Part shown: piece by piece, positions 1 through 5,007 of the stretch | How positions within the stretch are numbered: the stretch's first letter is position 1 | Layout: each line of letters begins with the position of its first letter | Source: Gammaproteobacteria bacterium | Lineage (GTDB): Bacteria; Pseudomonadota; Gammaproteobacteria; Pseudomonadales; Pseudohongiellaceae | Assembly (NCBI GenBank): GCA_003556835.1 | Contig: PWQG01000259.1 | Location: 1 to 5,007, forward strand | Reading direction: 5' to 3' | Length of the DNA: 5,007 nucleotides | Made by a program: the position numbers and the translations under genes | Notes under the pieces: generated by a model | Databases searched by the model: none | What the model was told of the DNA's origin: nothing | Seen by the model: only the letters and a program-made list of their open reading frames with translations

Positions 1-399
1 CTGGCGGTCATCCAGTTCCGTACGCTCGACCCCGGCGGGAAAACGGTGCTCGGCACGCGCCATGGCGTAACGGACACGATCCCAGGCCGGGTCCGTGTCA
101 TAGATGTGATCATGCAGTCCGATGTTGAGGAGCGCGACCCCGGTGCGGGCGGTGGCCGAAACAATATCAATCTCTTCCACCTGCGCCAGCTCGTCTTCGA
201 GCGGTTCGATGATCAGCCGTTCGATGCTCTCGGCCACTGCGCCCGGGTAGAGTACGGTGATCAGACCGCCGCGATCAGGAAAAGTCGGATCTTCCTGGCG
301 CGGCATGTTCAGGAAAGAAGCCAGCCCGACCAGGGCCAGCAGGCCGGCAATCAGCAGCACCAGACGCGGGCGCCCGAGCAGGGCGGCAAGGGCATTCAT
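1..399 (-). CDS. RND efflux permease, N-terminal part (gene continues past window edge)
   Basis: This is the first 133 residues of an inner-membrane RND (AcrB/HAE1-type) proton-driven drug exporter. The permease captures substrates and passes them through the adaptor to an outer-membrane channel. Visible features are a hydrophobic first membrane segment at about residues 13-30, then PRQEDP (33-38), YPGA (51-54) and a Glu- and Pro-containing stretch around 60-70. This is the normal start of the first periplasmic porter domain. The ATG overlaps the adaptor stop by one base (TGATG) and is preceded by AGAGGA (409-414) with a 9-base spacer, so the start is well supported and translation is probably coupled. 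The frame stays open to base 1; full members of the family are about 1000-1050 aa, so most of the gene lies outside. The family is clear, the substrate cannot be read from this part. The PRQEDP variant suggests a branch other than classical AcrB (inference). Confidence 0.93.
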   Translation of the reverse strand, partial: MNALAALLGRPRLVLLIAGLLALVGLASFLNMPRQEDPTFPDRGGLITVLYPGAVAESIERLIIEPLEDELAQVEEIDIVSATARTGVALLNIGLHDHIYDTDPAWDRVRYAMARAEHRFPAGVERTELDDRQ

Positions 400-1532
400 C
401 AGAAGCCGTCCTCTGCGTTCATGAGTAGCACGCTGTCGCCATCGGTGAGGCGGGTCAATCCGGCGTAGACGACCCGGTCGCCAGCTTGCAGTCCATTCTC
501 CGGATGGCGGCGGATCAGCACCTGCTCACCCTGAAGACGGTCGACTTCCACCGGCATACGACGGACCCGCCGGGTTCCGGACTCCGTATCGGATTCGACA
601 CGGAATATTGCCAGCCCGTCGGCGCTGCGCATGACGGCGGTCAACGGTATGGCAAGGGCGGGTCGTGGCTCCCGCTGCAGGCCGACCTCGATTGCATCGC
701 CGGTACGCAGCAACCCGTCGTCAAAAGTCACCACCAGTGGATACAGCGTGCCATCGCTGCTGCGACCGATATCGCGCACCACACCCTGCAGATGCAGATC
801 GCGCATCGGATCCAGCACCGGCACTTGCGCTCCCGCCTGCAATCCGTCCAGCCAGCGGCCTGGAATCCGTACCTCCGCTTCCAGCACATCCGGGCTGCTG
901 ACTTGCATGACCGCCTGACCCGGCTGGGCGAATTCGCCGGGTTCCAGGGCAATGCTATTGATCGTGCCGGCAAAGGGCGCCCGGAGAATGCGTTCCTCAC
1001 TCATGCCCTGGGCCTGCCGCACAGCGGCTTCGGCATCGTCAATGGACGCGGTCAGCCGGTCCACCAGGCTCTGTTGGGTTTCCACGTCTTGCTCCGCTGC
1101 TGCATTACCGGCCAGCAGGCGGCGCAGCCTGTCCAGATCGCGTTCGGCCTGGGCGTGATCACTGCGCAGTTGCGTCAGGCGGGCGCGGGCCGAGTCCAGG
1201 GCCGGGCCCAGTTGTGGATTGAAAAGGCGCGCCAGTTCATCGCCCTGCTGGACACTGTCACCGATCTCCACCACGCGTTGTTCGATGACACCGCCGACCT
1301 GGAAGGTGACTACAGCGCGCTGGCGGTTGCGCACGATGCCGGCAAAATACAGGAGTTCGTCTCCGCTCACTTCCAGTACTGGCGCGACGCGAACCGGTAC
1401 CCGATGATCGGCAAGGGGAGTGGTGGTTTCGGCGTCCACCGCACCGCTATTGTCACAGGCGGAAAACAGCAGTGCGGTCAGAGCCAGCACTACGAGTTGA
1501 GGCACAGGTCGGTACAGATTGGCAGGTGGCAT
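399..1532 (-). CDS. RND efflux periplasmic adaptor (membrane fusion) lipoprotein
   Basis: This 377-aa periplasmic adaptor of the AcrA/MexA type would link the RND permease encoded next to it to an outer-membrane channel. Residues 11-26 form a lipoprotein signal ending LLFSAC, with Cys26 the predicted lipidated residue and Asp27 at position +2. The first lipoyl half is at about 76-105 (FQVGGVIEQRVVEIGDSVQQG). A heptad-rich alpha-helical hairpin follows at about 109-176, the second lipoyl half at about 183-211 (APFAGTINSIALEPGEF), then beta-barrel and membrane-proximal domains to the end. The length is normal for the family. I chose the ATG at 1532 because GGAG (1541-1544) lies 8 bases upstream and the signal peptide then begins properly; an in-frame TTG 10 codons earlier has no such support. 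It is the first gene of the pump operon, transcribed divergently from tetR. No outer-membrane factor gene is visible, so the pump may use one encoded elsewhere. Confidence 0.93.
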   Translation of the reverse strand: MPPANLYRPVPQLVVLALTALLFSACDNSGAVDAETTTPLADHRVPVRVAPVLEVSGDELLYFAGIVRNRQRAVVTFQVGGVIEQRVVEIGDSVQQGDELARLFNPQLGPALDSARARLTQLRSDHAQAERDLDRLRRLLAGNAAAEQDVETQQSLVDRLTASIDDAEAAVRQAQGMSEERILRAPFAGTINSIALEPGEFAQPGQAVMQVSSPDVLEAEVRIPGRWLDGLQAGAQVPVLDPMRDLHLQGVVRDIGRSSDGTLYPLVVTFDDGLLRTGDAIEVGLQREPRPALAIPLTAVMRSADGLAIFRVESDTESGTRRVRRMPVEVDRLQGEQVLIRRHPENGLQAGDRVVYAGLTRLTDGDSVLLMNAEDGF

Positions 1533-1540
1533 GGCGTTGA

Positions 1541-1544
1541 CTCC
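1541..1544 (-). promoter_or_regulatory. Ribosome binding site of the adaptor gene (decides the start)
   Basis: GGAG on the minus strand ends 8 bases before the ATG at 1532. It supports this start over the in-frame TTG at 1562. Confidence 0.65.
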
Positions 1545-1569
1545 GGGGGCTTCAGTTCCCAAGGACTGA

Positions 1570-1599
1570 ACAATCTCACAATCATTGACAAAGTGTCAA
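1570..1599 (-). promoter_or_regulatory. Predicted promoter of the RND pump operon
   Basis: On the minus strand a perfect TTGACA (-35, bases 1599-1594) is followed after 18 bases by GATTGT (1575-1570), a weak -10 matching at 3 of 6 positions including A2 and T6. Transcription would start near 1563, leaving a leader of about 30 bases that holds the GGAG ribosome site. The weak -10 and long spacer suggest low basal output. The -35 lies wholly inside the palindrome 1584-1600, so a repressor bound there would exclude polymerase. The call rests on visual inspection only. Confidence 0.5.
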
Positions 1600-1600
1600 T
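1584..1600. promoter_or_regulatory. Predicted TetR operator, perfect 7-3-7 palindrome
   Basis: ATTGACA (1584-1590), spacer AAG, TGTCAAT (1594-1600): a perfect inverted repeat of 17 bases in the gap between tetR and the divergent pump operon. Its size and position fit operators of TetR-family dimers, which commonly control their own gene and a neighbouring RND pump. Each arm contains TTGACA on one strand, so the dyad covers the predicted -35 elements of both divergent promoters. The palindrome is seen directly; binding by this particular TetR is inferred. Confidence 0.72.
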
Positions 1601-1614
1601 AAGCGGCGCAATAT
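1585..1614 (+). promoter_or_regulatory. Predicted tetR promoter
   Basis: On the plus strand TTGACA (1585-1590) is followed after 18 bases by CAATAT (1609-1614), a weak -10 (3 of 6, with A2 and T6). Transcription would start near 1621. The -35 lies inside the predicted operator, which implies autorepression. The call rests on visual inspection only. Confidence 0.45.
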
Positions 1615-1646
1615 CCCCACAATGCTGAAAATCAGGGGAAAAAGTG

Positions 1647-1667
1647 ATGAGACAGGACAATGACTGA
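1647..1667 (+). CDS. Possible 6-codon leader minicistron overlapping the tetR start
   Basis: ATG at 1647 opens a six-residue frame (MRQDND) ending in TGA at 1665-1667. A GTG directly before it at 1644 is in the same frame. The strongest Shine-Dalgarno-like sequence in the tetR leader, AGGGGA (1634-1639), is spaced 7 bases from this ATG, whereas it is about 20 bases from the tetR ATG. The minicistron stop lies just past the tetR ATG (1660-1662), a layout that allows translational coupling. It may be chance, or a sign that the tetR start is affected by a sequence error. Nothing shows that the peptide itself has a function. Confidence 0.25.
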   Translation: MRQDND

Positions 1668-2319
1668 GCGGTTGCGCGGAGCGCGGGACAAGGAAAATCG
1701 GCGCGAAAACATTCTGGATGCGGCGGAAGTGGTGTTTGTTGAACGTGGCTTTGATCGCACGCCCATGGACGAAATCGCCCGCCGTGCCGGGATCAGCCGG
1801 GCCCTGCTGTATGTCTATTTTACGGACAAGGCTGCCATCATGCGCGGCATCATGCTGCGTGCGATCGATTCGATGTGTCGCCGCTTCGAGCAGGCCGTGG
1901 CGGATGGTGCAACCGGACTGGCGCAGCTTCGGGGTATCGGCAGGGCCTACTATGCCTTCTCCCGGGACGAGTCCGATTATTTTGATGTGCTCACCAATAT
2001 GAACACCTTTCCTGCGTCCGGGGAGGACGATGAACAGGTCCGACAATTGCGCGAACGCGCTGCCTACAGTACGCGCCTGATGGTCGAAGCCATGGAGAAT
2101 GGCCTCAGTGACGGCAGTCTTGCCGCGGATCGTGTCCGGTCCCCATTGCAGACAGCCTACTTCCTGCAGGGCGCGCTCCACGGCGTGATCATGCAGACCC
2201 GGGGGCCGCACAGTCCGGTTGACGAGGGAGGGGAGCCGGGTATCAGCGACAGGGAAGAAGCGGAACAACTGGTCCTTTATGCCATAGACATGTTGGGCCG
2301 TGCGATCCGGTCGGACTGA
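1660..2319 (+). CDS. TetR/AcrR-family transcriptional repressor, likely of the adjacent RND pump
   Basis: This 219-aa cytoplasmic regulator has the length usual for TetR proteins. The N-terminal DNA-binding domain spans about residues 14-60: ENILDAAEVVFVERGFDRT, then a helix-turn-helix with MDEIARRAG (36-44) and recognition helix SRALLYVYF (46-54), followed by the typical DKAAI. The rest (about 65-219) is a helical ligand-binding and dimerisation domain that differs widely among members, so the inducer cannot be predicted. The gene is divergent from the adaptor-permease operon and shares a gap containing a perfect palindrome; repression of the pump and itself, relieved by a pump substrate, is the likely scheme. 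An in-frame stop at 1648-1650 leaves ATG 1660 as the only upstream start. Its own AGGA is only 2 bases away, so initiation may depend on coupling to the minicistron before it. The stop lies within a hairpin shared with the convergent downstream gene. Confidence 0.93.
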   Translation: MTERLRGARDKENRRENILDAAEVVFVERGFDRTPMDEIARRAGISRALLYVYFTDKAAIMRGIMLRAIDSMCRRFEQAVADGATGLAQLRGIGRAYYAFSRDESDYFDVLTNMNTFPASGEDDEQVRQLRERAAYSTRLMVEAMENGLSDGSLAADRVRSPLQTAYFLQGALHGVIMQTRGPHSPVDEGGEPGISDREEAEQLVLYAIDMLGRAIRSD

Positions 2320-2357
2320 ACAGCGTTCGCCTGCGGCGTCAGTCGTTGACCGGATTG
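2303..2357. terminator. Interrupted inverted repeat across the convergent gene ends, possible bidirectional terminator
   Basis: The outer arms are ATCCGGTC (2305-2312) and GACCGGAT (2348-2355), extended by a C-G pair and a G-T wobble at 2303-2304/2356-2357. Middle arms are GACTGA (2314-2319) and TCAGTC (2339-2344). An inner hairpin is CGCC-TGC-GGCG (2328-2338). The stops of tetR (TGA 2317-2319) and of the opposite gene (TCA 2339-2341) form part of the middle stem. The structure reads the same from both strands, as expected of a shared terminator between convergent genes. No T-run follows on either side, so it is not a classical intrinsic terminator; it may instead stall polymerase, protect 3' ends, or act with Rho. 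Confidence 0.45.
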
Positions 2358-2379
2358 GAAGGCCGGTCCCGTTGACCGG
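2307..2379. repeat. Four alternating CCGGTC / GACCGG elements
   Basis: CCGGTC occurs at 2307-2312 and 2363-2368, and its complement GACCGG at 2348-2353 and 2374-2379. The two GACCGG copies belong to a 9-base direct repeat, GTTGACCGG (2345-2353 and 2371-2379). Copy 3 can pair with copy 4 (6-bp stem, 5-base loop) or with copy 2 (9-base loop), while copy 2 can also pair with copy 1, giving mutually exclusive hairpins. Copies 2-4 lie within the last codons of the phosphatidyltransferase gene. GC-rich coding sequence could produce this by chance. Confidence 0.5.
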
Positions 2380-2935
2380 TGCGTACCACGTGCCAGAGGC
2401 TCTTCACGTTGCTGCGTTTCTCGGGCAGATACAGCGTGATTCCCACCTGCTCCAGCGTAGACATCACAGTCAGCACACAGGCGGTCTGAAAAGGCCAGGC
2501 CGGTCCCCCGGTAAGCAGGATGAAGCCACCCAGAAAGATGCAGACAGCAGCCAGTTTGGTCAGCCAGGTATGATAGGCGCTGAGCGCCCGGAACTTGATC
2601 AGGTTGACGGTGGGTACGGTCAGCACACCGATGATGGCCGGGAAGACGAACCAGGCGTGTTCGAAGAGCAGATCCGACCAGAGCAGGTAGGTGGCGCAGA
2701 TCAATGTGATGTAGATGGCCAGGTCGCCCCAGCTGTCCAGGCGCGCACCAAGTTCGGTCACCTGGTTCCAGCGCCTGGCCAGCATGCCGTCCAGGGCATC
2801 GGTGATGAAGGCGAGTACCAGGAGGATGACAAAGGCACGCTCCAGACCCTGCCAGGCCAGCGCCAGCATCACGGGGGCGGCGAGTAATCGCAGGCCGCTG
2901 AGCATATTGGGCAGATTCAGTTCTTCGCGGGTCAT
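2339..2935 (-). CDS. CDP-alcohol phosphatidyltransferase (PgsA-like phospholipid synthase)
   Basis: This 198-aa integral inner-membrane enzyme belongs to the family that transfers a phosphatidyl group from CDP-diacylglycerol to an alcohol such as glycerol-3-phosphate, with release of CMP. The complete family signature is present: D46-x2-D49-G50-x2-A53-R54-x8-G63-x3-D67-x3-D71, with the aspartates that bind the two metal ions. The N-terminal NLPNMLSGLRLLAAP matches the usual start of PgsA-type members. Several hydrophobic stretches follow (about 33-45, 71-88, 92-113, 126-142, 147-165). The length is close to PgsA (about 180-200 aa), but the acceptor alcohol cannot be read from the motif, so I assign no symbol: a paralogue of PgsA or a cardiolipin synthase-type member is equally possible. 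ATG 2935 has GAGAG 6 bases upstream. The gene follows modC on the same strand after 133 bases and has its own likely promoter; it converges with tetR. Confidence 0.9.
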   Translation of the reverse strand: MTREELNLPNMLSGLRLLAAPVMLALAWQGLERAFVILLVLAFITDALDGMLARRWNQVTELGARLDSWGDLAIYITLICATYLLWSDLLFEHAWFVFPAIIGVLTVPTVNLIKFRALSAYHTWLTKLAAVCIFLGGFILLTGGPAWPFQTACVLTVMSTLEQVGITLYLPEKRSNVKSLWHVVRTGQRDRPSNPVND

Positions 2936-2963
2936 CGGGCGCTCTCAAATAGGGCCTATTGTG

Positions 2964-2977
2964 TGACAACACTGTCA
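2964..2977. promoter_or_regulatory. Possible operator dyad TGACA-N4-TGTCA
   Basis: TGACA (2964-2968), spacer ACAC, TGTCA (2973-2977): a perfect 5-bp inverted repeat directly downstream of, and sharing one base with, the predicted -10 of the phosphatidyltransferase gene. A second small dyad, AATAGG-G-CCTATT, lies at 2948-2960. The TGACA/TGTCA half-sites equal the core of the tetR-pump palindrome, but the spacer is 4 rather than 3 bases, so binding by the same regulator is uncertain. Confidence 0.35.
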
Positions 2978-2985
2978 TGATACCA
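2977..2985 (-). promoter_or_regulatory. Predicted extended -10 promoter of the phosphatidyltransferase gene
   Basis: On the minus strand TGGTATCAT gives TG-N-TATCAT, an extended -10 with 5 of 6 matches to TATAAT. No good -35 is seen at 16-18 bases upstream, as is common for extended -10 promoters. Transcription would start near 2970, about 35 bases before the ATG. It would let the synthase be expressed independently of modABC, although read-through from modC is also possible because no clear terminator lies in the 133-base gap (2936-3068). Confidence 0.45.
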
Positions 2986-3068
2986 GCCCGAAGCGTTGAC
3001 GTGGTCTTTCCGCGCGACAAAGTGATTTTCCAGGAATTCAGGAACAGGCAGGTACAGTGTCGACCGGC

Positions 3069-4142
3069 TCATCGCACCAGAGCGACCGACTTGATCAATG
3101 CATAGACTTCCTGTCCGATCTGCAATTGCAGTTTCTCAGCCGACCAGGCCGTGATCTCGGCCTGCAATTGCTGTCCGTCCGCGAGCCGACTGCGAACGAT
3201 CATACGTTGGTCCGGGAGTGGATCCATGCTTTCGATCCGTACTTTCAGGTGATTCTGGATGCTGATGCGTTGCGGGTCATCCAGTGCCAGGCTCACGTCC
3301 CGCGCCAGAATCTTAAGTCGACCTTGCTGTCCGGTCAGCGCTGTCGCGTCGGGATGCTGCAGCCAGAGTCGGGCCTGCTCCGGACCGAAAGCCAGCAAAC
3401 CGTGCACCGGTTCGGAGGCCAGGCTGCCCTCCAGCACGGATGCGGGGCCTTCGTCGTGGAAAAGAGGCGAGTCGGGCTGGGCCAGGGCCTCCTGCAATGG
3501 AGTGACGGCCTGGATGTGACCGTTGTCCATGAAGGCCACATGATCAGCAAGATACTGCACTTCATCCGGGGCATGGGTCACGAGAATGGCCGGGATGCCC
3601 GATTCGCTGGTCAGGCGTGACAGGAACGGCATGATCTCGCGCCGGCTTTGGCTGTCCAGGGCCGCCAGGGGTTCATCAAGCAGCAACAGTTGTGGACTGG
3701 TGAGCAGGGCGCGGCCCAGGGATACACGTTGACGCTGGCCGCCGGAGAGCTGGTCGATGCGCCGTTGTCGCAGTGGCTCGAGCTCGAGCAGTTCACAGAC
3801 CTGCCCGGGGTGCAGGCGTCGCAGTGAAGATTCGGTGCGACGGTAACCATAGAGCAGATTGCCGTCGACGGAGAGATGTGGCAGCAGACTGTGCTCCTGG
3901 AAAACCAGGCCGATGCGTCGCTGACTGGTTGGCAGGAATCTTCGCCCCTGTTGCCATTGCTGGTCCCTGAAATGGATTTCGGTATCCGGCAGGCGTTCCA
4001 GTCCGGCGATGATGCGCAGCAGGCTGGTCTTGCCACAACCTGAACGTCCGAACAGGGCGGTCACCCCCTGCGTGGGCAAAGCGGTATCCACTGCCAGACG
4101 GAAATCCTCGTACTGTAACTGTGCCCGAAGCTGCAGGCTCAT
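3069..4142 (-). CDS. modC: Molybdate ABC transporter ATP-binding protein ModC
   Basis: This 357-aa ATPase of the molybdate importer sits on the cytoplasmic face of the ModB dimer and hydrolyses ATP to drive uptake. All ABC motifs are intact: Walker A GRSGCGKTS (32-40), Q-loop Gln82, signature LSGGQRQRV (132-140), Walker B LLLLDEP (152-158), D-loop ALD (161-163) and switch His190. After a linker, KILARDVSLAL (277-287) leads into a C-terminal Mop domain (about 292-357: SIQNHLKVRIESM through SAEKLQLQIGQEVYALIKS), which binds oxyanions such as molybdate and marks the protein as ModC rather than a sulfate or sugar transporter ATPase. The length is normal. The ATG overlaps the modB stop by 4 bases (ATGA) and has only a weak GAGA about 11 bases upstream, so it is probably translated by coupling. 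It is the last gene of the modABC order. Confidence 0.96.
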   Translation of the reverse strand: MSLQLRAQLQYEDFRLAVDTALPTQGVTALFGRSGCGKTSLLRIIAGLERLPDTEIHFRDQQWQQGRRFLPTSQRRIGLVFQEHSLLPHLSVDGNLLYGYRRTESSLRRLHPGQVCELLELEPLRQRRIDQLSGGQRQRVSLGRALLTSPQLLLLDEPLAALDSQSRREIMPFLSRLTSESGIPAILVTHAPDEVQYLADHVAFMDNGHIQAVTPLQEALAQPDSPLFHDEGPASVLEGSLASEPVHGLLAFGPEQARLWLQHPDATALTGQQGRLKILARDVSLALDDPQRISIQNHLKVRIESMDPLPDQRMIVRSRLADGQQLQAEITAWSAEKLQLQIGQEVYALIKSVALVR

Positions 4143-4825
4143 AAGCGTGCGATCTCGAAGCGGCGGTTGATGCTGTAGACAATGAACAGCACGGCAAAGG
4201 AGAAAACCAGCAGCATCAGCGAAAGGCGATGCGCGGCTTCGTAGTTCATTGCTTCGGCGTGGTCATAGATCAGCACGGACAACACCCGCGTCTCACCCGG
4301 GATGCTGCCACCGAGCATGAGGATCACGCCGAATTCACCGATGGTGTGGGCGAAGGTCAGGGTGGCCGCAACCACAAAGCCGCCTTTGCACAGGGGCAGG
4401 ATGACAGTGAAGAAACGGTCGATGACACCGGCGCCCAGGGCACTGGCCACCTCGACGGGTCGCTGGCCCAGGGACTTGAAGGATTCCAGCAGGGGTTGCA
4501 CGGCAAAAGGCATGGAGTAGATGACCGAGGCTAACAGAATGCCTTCAAAGGAGAACGCGAGATGGGAAAGCCCGATGCTCTCCAGGGTGCTCCCGACAGG
4601 GCCGCGTGGACCCAGTGCCATCAGCAGATAGAAACCGAGCACCGTGGGCGGTAGCACAAGGGGAAGCGCGACAATGGCTTGCACGACCACCCGACTTGCC
4701 GAGCGCCCACTGGCCAGCCACCAGGCAAGCGGCGTGGCGATCGTCAGCAGGATGATGGTGGTGTAGAGGCAGAGTTTCAGGGTCAGGTTGATCGCCTGCC
4801 AGTCTGCCGGACTCAGTCCCAGCAT
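4139..4825 (-). CDS. modB: Molybdate ABC transporter permease ModB
   Basis: This 228-aa inner-membrane channel subunit of the molybdate importer works as a dimer with ModA outside and ModC inside. Hydrophobic segments lie at about 13-35, 48-71, 94-113, 147-170 and 203-220. The EAA coupling loop that docks on the ATPase is at about 125-144 (EVASALGAGVIDRFFTVILP). It is followed by the ModB-typical HTIGEFGVILMLGGSIPGET (160-179) and VLSVLIYDH. The frame is open further upstream to 4963, but that extension runs across the modA coding end, is not hydrophobic and does not look like ModB. The ATG at 4825 gives the usual family length, and GGAA (4831-4834) lies 5 bases before it, with AGGA (4837-4840) slightly further. 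It starts 19 bases after the modA stop and overlaps modC by 4 bases, so the three genes form one operon. Confidence 0.95.
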   Translation of the reverse strand: MLGLSPADWQAINLTLKLCLYTTIILLTIATPLAWWLASGRSASRVVVQAIVALPLVLPPTVLGFYLLMALGPRGPVGSTLESIGLSHLAFSFEGILLASVIYSMPFAVQPLLESFKSLGQRPVEVASALGAGVIDRFFTVILPLCKGGFVVAATLTFAHTIGEFGVILMLGGSIPGETRVLSVLIYDHAEAMNYEAAHRLSLMLLVFSFAVLFIVYSINRRFEIARL

Positions 4826-4844
4826 GTATGTTCCATTCCTAGAG

Positions 4845-5007
4845 TCAGTCTTCGGGCAATTCGAATCCGTAGGTCTGCATGACCTCGCGGGCTTCCGGGC
4901 TCTGCATGAAGCTGGCGAAGTTGTGCGCGGCTGCCTTGTCGCGGCCATGGCGGGTGACCACATAACCCTGGGTCAGGGGCTCATGCAGGCTGTCGTCGAT
5001 AAGGTGC
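4845..5007 (-). CDS. modA: Molybdate-binding periplasmic protein ModA, C-terminal end (partial)
   Basis: These are the last 53 residues and stop of the periplasmic molybdate-binding protein, which hands its ligand to ModB. The frame begins in the window with HLIDDSLHEPLTQGYVVTRH, then runs through NFASFMQSPEAREVMQ to the end TYGFELPED. The QGYVVTRHG and SPEAR-(V/I)M-YGFELP pattern is characteristic of the ModA C-terminus. The codon at the window edge is cut, and the gene's start, signal peptide and any upstream ModE site lie outside. The stop (4845-4847) is 19 bases before modB. The assignment is supported strongly by the following modB and modC. Confidence 0.92.
   Translation of the reverse strand, partial: HLIDDSLHEPLTQGYVVTRHGRDKAAAHNFASFMQSPEAREVMQTYGFELPED

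Noticed and set aside
1533..1562. TTG start 10 codons upstream for the adaptor
   Set aside because: No ribosome site is suitably placed, and the predicted promoter would start transcription almost on top of it. ATG 1532 has GGAG at 8 bases.
486..1628. Long open frame (380 codons) on the plus strand
   Set aside because: It lies antisense to the clearly recognisable RND adaptor and continues into the regulatory gap. Its translation is rich in His and Gln and shows no domain, so it is a reading-frame shadow of GC-rich coding DNA.
1582..2268. Open frame of 228 codons on the minus strand opposite tetR
   Set aside because: It is antisense to a convincing TetR gene, has no family motif and runs across the predicted operator.
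2277..3020. Open frame of 247 codons on the minus strand overlapping the phosphatidyltransferase
   Set aside because: Same strand, different frame. The 198-aa frame has the full CDP-alcohol signature and membrane segments; the longer one is a low-complexity Arg/His/Pro-rich shadow.
3024..3052. CAGG repeats and TTCC/GGAA dyad after modC as a terminator
   Set aside because: The possible stem is only about 4 bp with no GC-rich core and no proper T-run, so I do not call a terminator there.
4826..4963. 46-codon N-terminal extension of ModB
   Set aside because: It overlaps the modA coding end in another frame and lacks ModB-like sequence. The ATG at 4825 with GGAA upstream gives the normal family length.
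1..5007. RNA genes, CRISPR array, insertion sequence or attachment site
   Set aside because: No tRNA-like cloverleaf, regular spaced direct repeats, transposase or terminal inverted repeats were seen. The window is almost wholly filled by conventional genes.

Overview
The window looks like chromosomal DNA of a moderately GC-rich proteobacterium, most likely a gammaproteobacterium. This rests on the style of the proteins (ModABC, an RND pump with a TetR regulator, a PgsA-like synthase) and on compact packing with start/stop overlaps. I cannot name the genus. No RNA gene, insertion sequence, CRISPR array or phage gene is visible, and no gap between genes exceeds about 135 bases.

Left part (1-2319): a multidrug-type RND efflux operon reads leftward. 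It holds a lipoprotein periplasmic adaptor (399-1532) and the first 133 residues of the inner-membrane RND permease (1-399, cut by the window edge), joined by a 1-base stop/start overlap. A TetR-family regulator (1660-2319) is transcribed divergently. The 127-base gap between adaptor and regulator holds a perfect 7-3-7 palindrome whose two arms each carry a TTGACA -35-like hexamer, one per strand. One bound TetR dimer could therefore block both promoters: efflux-pump repression plus autoregulation.

Middle (2303-2985): a CDP-alcohol phosphatidyltransferase (phospholipid headgroup synthase, PgsA-like) reads leftward and converges on tetR. The two stop codons are 19 bases apart and both lie in an interrupted inverted repeat that could fold on either transcript. 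Upstream of the synthase gene is a good extended -10 promoter, with a TGACA-N4-TGTCA dyad directly abutting it.

Right part (3069-5007): a molybdate ABC transporter operon, modABC, reads leftward. It comprises the last 53 residues of the periplasmic binding protein ModA, the permease ModB (228 aa) and the ATPase ModC (357 aa, with a C-terminal Mop domain). modB and modC overlap by 4 bases. ModA captures molybdate, ModB carries it across the inner membrane, and ModC supplies the energy.

The protein-coding content is conventional and I see no new multi-gene system. The points worth a second look are regulatory: the shared -35/operator palindrome, a possible minicistron overlapping the tetR start, the related dyad before the phospholipid synthase gene, and the nested repeats at the convergent gene ends.
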